The translations under genes and the position numbers were made by a program. A stretch of DNA of 64,000 nucleotides, from positions 56,208 through 120,207 of the forward strand of contig JAECUM010009321.1 in assembly GCA_016617855.1 (NCBI GenBank), given 5' to 3'. The notes under the pieces were generated by a model. The model saw only the letters and a list, made by a program, of their open reading frames with translations, did not search any database and had not been told where the DNA came from. Below, piece after piece: positions 56,466 through 64,000 of this stretch. Numbering within the stretch: the first letter of the stretch is position 1; every line of letters begins with the position of its first letter. This DNA is from Megalonaias nervosa (taxonomy: Eukaryota; Mollusca; Bivalvia; Unionida; Unionidae).

Positions 56466-56665
56466 TTATATGCTGAATCCATCTGTAAACTACACAGACC
56501 CACACCTGCCATCACATAATGAATGCCCAGACAGATCTGGGTCCATGTTGCTTGTTGGACCTAATTATTAGAACACAGATCCTGATCTGTTGGCTCAGTA
56601 TGCAATGGCATATCAGGATCTATGTTGTTTGCAGTTGCAGTATATATATAGTATATCTGCTGCTA
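56466..56665. mobile_element. Double-hairpin MITE, diverged copy
   Basis: Two hairpins with CAGATCTGGGTCC and CAGATCC/GGATCTATG arms are kept; the ends are eroded. Confidence 0.7.
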
Positions 56666-56778
56666 CATAATGCCTCATCAACTAAGGGAATATAACTCCA
56701 CTAACAATTTCAAGAAAACACCATAGACCCTATCTGCAAGTGCATTACACTACAGGAGATCTGGATCTTTGCTGTGTG

Positions 56779-57100
56779 TGTGAGTATGTGATTTGGATTT
56801 TTAACGCAGCTTTAACAATTTTTCAGTCATATCGCTACGATGTCTGCAGTGTGGCAGTTTATAGTGATGTCTAGCACTGGGGCATCATGCCGCGGACATG
56901 TAGCATGATGTCCCACCCAGTCACATTATCCTGACACCAGGTCGACCAGTCCTAACACTAACCTCTTAATGCTGAATGCCAAGCGAGGCAGCTGTTAGTA
57001 CCATTTTTGTAAGTCTTTGGTATGACTCGGCTGAGGATCGAACCCATGACCTCCTGCATCGGAGGCGGACGCTCTAACCACTAGGCCACCGGAGCGGTGG
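56779..57100 (-). mobile_element. tRNA-derived SINE, full copy with 13-bp target duplication
   Basis: Same family as 28445-28757, with tRNA-like head (TAGTGGTTAGAGCGTCCGCC) at the high-coordinate end. TCTTTGCTGTGTG at 56766-56778 is repeated at 57101-57113. Confidence 0.95.
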
Positions 57101-57119
57101 TCTTTGCTGTGTGCAACTC

Positions 57120-57700
57120 TTTTAGCATCATACACAGGTAAATGAAGTAAAACATTAATTATATTTTAATGTCATTATATCAGGTGACAAATTTTATGGC
57201 CTTTAACACTGACCTTGACATATCGAAACCAACTATTATGACAATCAAATTTGACGATCAATGATATAATGTACATTTTCAATGGGCAAAGTCATGTTAT
57301 GCTGACATGAGAAAAAAAACCCCTGAAAATTACACCTGACCTTACTGATGAAACCATTTAAGTGGAACCTGACACACTTTTTGATAACCGTAAGTCACAT
57401 GGCCTTTAAAAATAATACTTTCAAGCTTTAGCGCAATTACAGAATGATGGATAGAAAGATCAGAGTAAAAAGAGAGGTATAATATGAATTCCCTGTCCCT
57501 ACTGCTTGAGAGATAACATGGAGATAACAAAATAATGTTAGAAAACCAACTGTGTCATTGATTATATTATACAGGACACTTTACCAAGGAGTGCTACTTT
57601 TTGACCCTGGGACTCCTTTCATATTCATACTATCAGCAATTTAAGCCATGCACTCCTATCACTCTATATACCTCAAAAAAAGACTTAAATTGATCATATC
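57120..57700. other. Sequence without recognised features
   Basis: AT-rich, no exon, no RNA gene and no transposon recognised. Confidence 0.6.
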
Positions 57701-57713
57701 TAGAGCAGTGGTC

Positions 57714-57865
57714 CCCAAACTGTGGGCCATGAACCACCCCCATGGGGTGGGGGGCTGTAGGGGTTATTCCAAAGCCTGAAAGCAAACTATTAGCATGTGG
57801 GGTCCACAAAATATTTTGATGTCAATAAGAGTCTTCATACTCAAAAAGCTAGGGAACCAAATGCA
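57714..57865. mobile_element. Small hAT-type MITE (probable)
   Basis: The left end CAGTGGTCCCCAAACTGTGG is the classic hAT/Charlie-type terminus. The right end AAAAAGCTAGGGAACCA is a decayed mirror of it. No 8-bp target duplication is visible. Confidence 0.55.
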
Positions 57866-58244
57866 AGTCACCACCCCTGGAACTTACCCAACCCTCAGGA
57901 AGAAACCAATGCCAAATAGACACATATATGATGCATCTCCCTGCAGAATGTGGTAGGTCTGAGGGTGAAATACTACTCGGTATTTATACCTTGCCCAAGG
58001 TCACACAAACGTAATTGTAAAGATGTTGCCACACAATGATTTTACACACAGTCTATGAAAGGACAGGCCAACAAATTTTTTTGAATTTTGAATAGCAACT
58101 ACGAATAAATGGTGGTATTTGAGTGGAACTTGCAATTTCTCTATAGTGAATGTAATAAATCACATACCCAAACAGGACTTGAAACTGGACAGCATTGTTG
58201 ATACAGTACATGTGTGATGATATCACCTGATGATAGACCAAGTG

Positions 58245-58458
58245 GGACGGGTGTCCTGTATTTGGTATATAATTGGATACAAGTTGGGTTCAACCACTCA
58301 CCACAAACAACATCATGCATAGGCAGAGCAGGGTCAATATTGTTTGTTCTACTAATTAACTCAACAAGCTGCACAGACTCAGATCTGCCAGCACATTATG
58401 CAATGGCAGATCTGGATCTATGCAGTTTGCAGTTAGACTAACTTGTAAGTATATATGG
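58245..58458. mobile_element. Double-hairpin MITE, copy
   Basis: Second hairpin CACAGACTCAGATCTGCC/GGCAGATCTGGATCTATGCA is intact, as is the right end AAGTATATATGG before TA. The left end is diverged. Confidence 0.8.
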
Positions 58459-58903
58459 TAGCTATTCACCTTTGTAGGACTACATAAAAACTGTTTGATA
58501 ATTACCATATACATGGCAATGTGTCTGAACCTTGATCCCTGTGGACTTCAGATATAGTTTCTCACGCGTATGGTTATATCAGGAATTAACCAGGTCACCA
58601 CTTGAAATAGATCAAAATACAATGAAGACTTTATACTTTATTTTACAGTACATCAACACAAATAGGTTATTTAATGCAGAGACAACTGGAGGAAAGTTCC
58701 ATGACCACGGACACGTCATTGTAGCAGACAAAGGCTGATCCAATGGCAAAATTCACACTAGCATCCTTTTAGGTATGGGTCCATCATTCTGCCATTAAGC
58801 CTCCTCAGATCTGTAGCAAACAGAAAGTTATCATCATATCCAGATAGCAAAGTGACACCATACAATATGCACTCAATTTTAGATTTTAAATGCTGTCTCT
58901 AAT

Positions 58904-59130
58904 AGCAGCAGAGAGGCTGAGCAGACCATTTTGCTGGAGACCTTATTTATGAAAAATAAAGCTTCCTACGAAACTGAAAATACAAGGTCAATAACGCTGA
59001 ACCGAAGTCTCTAACTGACCGATTGGGTTAGCTCATTTTGTTACTTTATCACTGATGCTTGCATTTTTTTGTATGCAACTCGTTTACTTGCTGGTCACTC
59101 AATTTTGGTCGTTCAGCCTCTCTGCTGCTG
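58904..59130. mobile_element. About 227-bp terminal-inverted-repeat element
   Basis: AGCAGCAGAGAGGCTGAGCA at 58904 is mirrored by TCAGCCTCTCTGCTGCTG ending at 59130 (17 of 18 in the outer part). No ORF. It lies about 120 bp from the end of the Polinton ATPase remnant, but no shared feature ties the two. Confidence 0.75.
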
Positions 59131-59250
59131 TGGTGTCAACCAAAAATTTTATCAAGACCTATACGATACCTCGACCTAGGGTCATGTAAATTTATTGTGA
59201 TAAATCCATGTGGAGTAGCTTGTGTTTTTAAAAGAAATTTTTGAACTTAA

Positions 59251-59763
59251 TCATGTCCATGTCCCCTGAACACCAAGTCTGATGAATGTTTCGCACAGTA
59301 TGTGTATAACTCCATTAAACACAACTAAAATATTGCAGTTATCTCTGATCATTTTAGGTATTTGTGTATAATGCTGGGTAACATATATTACATCTGTGTT
59401 TTTGTGTCTGCCTCTGGAAAATATTCTGGCAGGATTTGATTGTTTGTCTAGCATTACATCATCGTATACTACGAGATTATTAATTCATCCATCGAGGTCA
59501 TCTACAGATAGGTCCTCGTCAATATTGGTAATAAAATTAACAACACCATAACCGTCACCGTCTTCATACAACGACTTTGCATTTTCATTAAAATCCTTAA
59601 GTACTTCATAACATCTCTGATCATCAACAGATGGTGCTACTAAATATAACCTATCTCACTTGAGCCATCTCATTATCAGATTAAGCAACAATTGCGTCTT
59701 GCCAGACCCAGATGGGCCTATTATTATACACCTGATAATTCAAGAAAAATATCTTTACTTACC
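59251..59763 (-). pseudogene. Polinton/Maverick A32-like packaging ATPase, broken
   Basis: The frame holds a Walker A motif GPSGSGKT (59695-59718), a Walker B block LVVYDDVMLD (about 59447-59476), RGRHKNTDVIYVTQHYTQIP and NCNILVVF, in the order and spacing of A32/FtsK-type DNA-packaging ATPases of Polintons. Two in-frame stops interrupt it (near 59659 and before INNLVVYDD). The probable start ATGGGCAG lies at 59764-59771, joined across a possible 31-nt GT-AG intron to the Walker A exon. It is divergent from the ORF at 60060. Confidence 0.8.
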
Positions 59764-59985
59764 TGCCCATGTACAAATCCACCTTTTATAGCGTTATTCT
59801 GGAAATCACGTGATCAATTTATTCTGGAAATTCTGCGTAGGCATTTCTTTGCCTTCTAAAAAATCACATGATCGATTTATTCTGGAAATTCCGCGTAGTC
59901 GTTATGATGCTAAAAAAGGCAGCCAGAATTTCTCTCCGTGGTCATTCTGTGAGTGGATTTGTATGTGAACTGGTAAGTAAAACAT
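59753..59985. promoter_or_regulatory. Putative bidirectional promoter with mirrored leaders
   Basis: The stretch separates the ATPase remnant (minus) from a plus-strand ORF. Its two edges are inverted copies: GGTGGATTTGTACATGGGCA-G|GTAAGTAA outward on minus and GTGGATTTGTATGTGAACTG|GTAAGTAA on plus. Between them ATTTATTCTGGAAATTC and TCAC(A/G)TGATC are duplicated. The mirrored leader plus donor suggests divergent spliced transcripts. Function is inferred. Confidence 0.5.
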
Positions 59986-60059
59986 TTGTTTGTTATATCT
60001 GCATATACATTTATAGTTGCGTAAATTATTTTTTAATTTAAACAAATATTTATTATATA

Positions 60060-60499
60060 ATGAATTATGAAAATATTAATACTAATATTTCTGCAATTGA
60101 GAAATTACAACATGACGGAATAAAAATTTCTGATCAACTTAATCCTGAAAAGATTGTGATTCTGAATCATTAAAAAGAAAATTTGAAAATAAATATACAT
60201 TACCATCTGATTACAGATTCATGAAGCTGATTTATCGATAGATGCTAGAATCCTTGGCAACAGTCAATGACACGCAAGTTGAAAAATTTGTTTCATTCGC
60301 AAACGCTATTGAAAAACTTAGATCAGAAATATTCCACAAATACAAAGCAAAAACGATTGTGAATAATCGTGTAAGGCAGTTGAGAAAGATTATGTTGGAT
60401 CGTCAAACGATCCATTGTAAAAGCGCTGTCACCAGTGACTGTAGTGAAAATAGTGACAGTGAAAGTACTAGACCAGTGACTGTGGTAATGGCTAAATGA
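60060..60499 (+). pseudogene. Divergent ORF next to Polinton ATPase, unknown function, broken
   Basis: An ATG at 60060 opens MNYENINTNISAIEKLQHDG. One frameshift near 60160 and one TAG before MLESLATVNDTQ must be crossed to reach RPVTVVMAK at 60499. The product would be about 145 residues, charged and probably helical, with a Ser/Glu-rich segment near the C-terminus. I do not recognise the family. Its position suggests a Polinton gene. Confidence 0.5.
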
Positions 60500-60574
60500 A
60501 CCCCTGGCAGAATTCATGATATCCTTGACAGAGTCAAGGGGGGAATAATTCATTTCTGATTATAGTAAAAAAAA

Positions 60575-60962
60575 AATATTTATTTTTTATTCTGATATAA
60601 TATTCATGCAGAATCAGATTATAATATTTATTCAGAATCAGATGATAATATTTTTTATTCTGATTATTATTATTCTGATAATATTTATTTTTATTCTGAT
60701 TATTCATTCAGAATCAGATTATAATATTTATTTTTATTCTGATTATAATATTTATGCAGAATCAGATTATAATATTTATTCAGAATAATGTTTATTTTTA
60801 TTTTGATAATATTTACTCAGAATAATATTTACTCAGAATCTGATTATAATATTTATTTTTTATTCTGATAATATTTACTCAGAATCAGATTATAATATTT
60901 ATTCTAAATCAGATTATATTTAATTTTATTCTGATAATATTTATTCAGAATCAGATTATAAT
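60575..60962. repeat. AT-rich tandem array of CAGAATCAGATTATAATATT units
   Basis: Units of TTATTCAGAATCAGATTATA and TATTTTTATTCTGATAATAT alternate about ten times. The two are near inverse complements, so long strands can fold back on themselves. It follows the Polinton remnant directly. Confidence 0.92.
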
Positions 60963-61054
60963 CTCGAGAGGAGAAAGTAATGATCTCTTCCCAGTAGGGT
61001 ACCTAACGGAATACTCAGGTTGTCCCTTTGTTTACTTTTGCAAGGTGAGATAGC

Positions 61055-61130
61055 TTCATGTGACGTGCCACTGAAATATCTACGTGACGTCCTACGTGAA
61101 ATATCTACGTGACGTATCACGTACTTACAA
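61055..61130. promoter_or_regulatory. Cluster of TGACGT/ACGTGA motifs
   Basis: TGACGT occurs at 61061, 61085 and 61110 and ACGTGA several more times within 70 bp. An 18-bp unit GAAATATCTACGTGACGT is repeated at 61073 and 61098. The core matches the half-site of CRE/bZIP-binding elements. No gene start is tied to it. Confidence 0.4.
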
Positions 61131-61379
61131 AACCAAAGTGACCACACAAAGTTGGAGGCCGAAAGAGGCGGGACACCTGAGAATTTGGAAAAAGGGAAAA
61201 GTGGAAAGGTCCCCGACTTACAGGCACAAAGAAGTCAAAAGAACCTCGCAGTGAATTTGGATTGAACCAGCCATCATCAGGTTATGAATCTGTACAAGGC
61301 AGTGTTTGCGATCATTCACTCGGTTTGATGATGAATTAATTCTATTGCTTAACAGATCGGCTATTTGTATAAGCATCTA

Positions 61380-62700
61380 GGTCATGTTGAGCAAGCCTAG
61401 TAGGTAAAGCAATTCCTATGCAGACAGAGTTTTTCTTGAAAGTAAAGAAGCCACTATGGTTTAGATTTTCAATGCCTGTTCCTGAGGTGACATACTATGT
61501 TTGCCTGTGTATTTAACTCCATACCTACGTGAACAAATTTTTTAAATGGCACTAGGTCAGATTTGTCCTTGTTGACAAGGAACCCCACATTGTAAGTAGT
61601 GTAACAAGGGTTATCATGTTGTGTTCTAAGATATAACTCACCTGATGTTTCTGCAGGATGTTATCCAGGTATCTTGATATTCCTGCCATTGAAATGGTCT
61701 GGACATGTGCCATTACTAAGTTTAGCAGATGAGTGAAGACCCAGGGACTGATGTGGAGTCCAAATGGGAGTGCTCTGAATTGGTATACAATATCATTGTA
61801 GGCGAATCACAGGAACTTCCTTGAAGCCTTTTGAATAGGTCTTTTAAGTCCACATGGCAAAGTCTCCCTCTAGGACGGTGCTCAAAATGCACTTTGGTGT
61901 TTCCATTGAGAACCAAGGAGCATGAATGAATGGATAGGTCACTTAGGTAGATGACAGGATGCCTTTCCTGGAGAATGTAATTTATTTCTTGCTGCAAGGT
62001 GGTGGCTTTTGGGTCTGTTGGGATGTTTGTAGATGTTGGGACTCTGGACAGAGGAGGAGGAGTGTTGAAAGTAATTTTAAGTCCCTCAGAAACCACTTGT
62101 CAAGTCCATTGATCATCTTTGCAAATCTTGTTCCATTTAGCAGCAAAGAATTGGAGCCTTCCTCCTCCTACTGGGATCTGTGGGAAGGTATCCGATGATG
62201 TCACTGTTTTGAAATTTTGAGGCTGTCATGTAGTGAAATGCTGGAGCAAATGATTGGACCCTCTCTGTGTTTTATCCACTTTGGTTTGTGAGAACTGTGG
62301 CTTTCAACTGGTGGAGCTTCAATAGGAGGGCTTTAAAGAGGTTTGTGTCCTATGTGTGGCCCTTGCATCCATGAGTTGATTTCCCCAAATGTCCCTGTAT
62401 CAATACTGTTGTTGTGGGGGAGAGAAATTGGTCTCTTTGGTGGCTGGTTTGCAGACTGCTTTGATCTGGCAGTTAAAAATGGTAGAAGATAATGGCTGAA
62501 ATTGTAGCTTAACCTTATGTTGAAGCAAAGTGGATGTAGAGAGCACTAAGTACCATTCCACCGATTGTTAATCTGTAGCTTGTGTTGTTCTTGAAATTGA
62601 TGTAGGCATGTACACCTCCCATAGCTACTCTGCAGTATGTAGATAGTGAAATACCAATAGTTGGCTAGGAAGAAGAGTTAGCCCCCCATAGCAGTAAAAA
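61380..62700 (-). mobile_element. DIRS-like fragment D (reverse transcriptase region)
   Basis: The 124-codon ORF (62096-61722) starts GLKITFNTPPPLSRVPT and then PTDPKATTLQQEINYILQ, the lead-in of DIRS reverse transcriptase. The next frame down to 61570 gives PFGLHISPWVFTHLLNLVMA and YLDNILQKHQ, the palm region with YLDN in place of YLDD. The rest, including RNase H, recombinase and terminal repeats, is not seen here. Confidence 0.72.
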
Positions 62701-62709
62701 CATGGGTTC

Positions 62710-63430
62710 AGGGCAAGTAGAATATCTCAAAAATGGCTTGGATGACAACTATTTTGAACTGCATCAGCCTGTTTAGTATACGATGTTTTGCAGAATTGTC
62801 ACCTAGGAAATGGGCTTGTTTTTGCATCATATGGTGTCAAAAATGACCTACAGACATGAAAAATGCAGATATAAATTTGGGATTGGGGTGCATAAATTTG
62901 TTTGCTCTGAACTTCCACTGACTTCTTTGGTCAAGTCAATAATATTTTTATGCTTTGTTTTATTATAGCTATCACAAAATATGGACCTTTTTGACCTCAG
63001 TTGTGTATTTTATTTTTTATAATTTTTCTATACTGGGCTGGTGAATGTGGCATTAAATTTGTTCATAAAAACTGTCCCTTGCACCCTATCAAGGAGGGCT
63101 GGATTTGCAAAGTAGCAATAGTTCTCCAAAGGTATTATGACTAGGTACTATATTTAAAAAAGAAACAAAAGTTTGTATATTTAATCAGTCTGTTGATGAA
63201 ATAAGAACATCTCCTGAAGGTATTAAACTTAAGAACCCCAATGCAAACTTATAACAATTATCCTTAAAGCAAACAAACAACTGGTGTTCAGCTTGTATAT
63301 GTTTCCCAGAATGATATCACAGTGTAAAACTAAATTTCAAATCATGATAAACTTCTTTGCTCTTCCTAATCCTTTATCATTTTCTTTTATCAAGGTCAAC
63401 TGAAACTGCTTGGAAGTACATTACGTTTGT
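62710..63430. other. Sequence without recognised features
   Basis: No exon, RNA gene or bounded element is evident. Confidence 0.6.
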
Positions 63431-63436
63431 CAATTA

Positions 63437-63653
63437 CCGTATATACTTACTTATAAGTCAAGTCCAACTGCAAACAACATAGATCCTGATCTTCTATAGA
63501 ATAATGTACCTACATATCAAGGTCTATGCTGTTTGTTTTACTGATTACTCCTTGCAAACTACACAGACCCAGATCTGCTGCTGCATTATGCAATGGTAGA
63601 TCTGGATCTCTGCAGTCTGCAGTTGGACAAACCTTATAAGTGAATATATATGG
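63437..63653. mobile_element. Double-hairpin MITE, best copy, TA-flanked
   Basis: This 217-bp copy has ends CCGTATATACTTACTTATAA and mirrored TTATAAGTGAATATATATGG, then (A)GTCCAACTGCA on both sides. Two separate internal hairpins follow one another: AACATAGATCCTGATCTT/ATCAAGGTCTATGCTGTT and ACACAGACCCAGATCTGC/GTAGATCTGGATCTCTGC. TA flanks at 63435-63436 and 63654-63655 fit a Tc1/mariner-type target. Confidence 0.9.
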
Positions 63654-63937
63654 TACATGTACCTGAATTCTGAACCAAAGCATGCATTTAATATACTTAG
63701 ATTAATATCTTCTTGACTTTTAACTAACATAAAAAATATAAAAAATCCTGACATTCTTTACTGATTACTCTCTCAATGACCCCCAAATGACTTCTCCTTC
63801 CTGGAGATAAAATCATGAAAGTTTAAGACAACGTAGCATATGTATGTATATATGCAGGGGTCAAGCCAGACTTGAATTTTAGGGAGAAATGACTTCTCCT
63901 TTTGGACAGAGTAGGGAAGTGGGAGCAAAGCAAGAAA

Positions 63938-63940
<3 letters not shown>

Positions 63941-63996
<56 letters not shown>
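63941..63996. repeat. (AT)n microsatellite at window end
   Basis: About 27 AT dinucleotides, preceded by AGGGAGAAATGACTTCTCC and TTTTGGACAGAG, the reverse complement of sequence at 56275-56320 next to the other long AT run. Confidence 0.95.

Positions 63997-64000
<4 letters not shown>

Noticed and set aside
4000..60500. One giant Polinton spanning both the polymerase and ATPase remnants
   Set aside because: The two remnants are 53 kb apart with the host gene between them, far more than the usual 15-25 kb length, and no matching terminal repeats were found.
54248..64000. First coding exon of HSD17B4
   Set aside because: I looked for the start methionine and TGAGxG Rossmann segment followed by a GT donor in phase on the minus strand and found none; it probably lies outside the window.
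1..64000. CRISPR arrays, operons, riboswitches or other prokaryotic features
   Set aside because: Long GT-AG introns, SINEs and animal transposons show this is eukaryotic nuclear DNA; the tandem repeats lack the spacer structure of CRISPR arrays.

Overview
The window is intron-rich, AT-rich animal DNA, most likely from a bivalve mollusc. It has one recognisable cellular gene, very long introns, DIRS-type retrotransposons, Polinton remnants, tRNA-derived SINEs with a non-tRNA body, a second dispersed repeat of a kind I associate with bivalve genomes, and many degenerate tandem arrays. The species cannot be named from the sequence alone.

The host gene lies on the minus strand and fills most of the window, from about 54.25 kb down to 2.3 kb. 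Seventeen coding exons with consistent splice phases encode an HSD17B4-type peroxisomal multifunctional enzyme type 2 (D-bifunctional protein). From high to low coordinate they give the short-chain dehydrogenase domain (54247 to about 29450), a variable linker (28302 to 16875), the N-terminal hotdog domain (14303 to 7027), and the start of the catalytic MaoC/hydratase-2 domain, including its GDxNPLH motif (6552 to 2299). The first coding exon was not found and probably lies beyond 64000. The rest of the hydratase domain and any SCP2 domain and peroxisomal targeting tail lie beyond position 1.

The introns and the 5' flank carry transposons. At least five stretches derive from a DIRS-like tyrosine-recombinase retrotransposon: A (17.3-26.6 kb, with a 4.07-kb hAT nested inside), B (34.1-37.6 kb), C (49.1-53.8 kb, with a pogo/Tigger-type element nested inside), D (61.4-62.7 kb) and a short piece E (7.5-7.8 kb). 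A has inverted terminal repeats and an internal complementary region. There are two Polinton remnants: a DNA polymerase B pseudogene at 4.6-6.1 kb, and a packaging-ATPase pseudogene at 59.25-59.75 kb divergent from a second broken ORF. Non-autonomous elements include a double-hairpin MITE (six copies), a Harbinger-like MITE (three copies), a 2-kb pogo/Tigger-like element, a 0.75-kb foldback, and tRNA-derived SINEs (three of one family, two with target duplications).

The host gene is the only functional-looking coding unit. All other coding traces are decayed transposon proteins. The most interesting points are a tandem 4-nt splice donor in the gene, the nested insertions dated by an empty-site copy, the mirrored leader sequences of the divergent Polinton unit, the two-hairpin MITE, and an intronic array that repeats a consensus 5' splice site.
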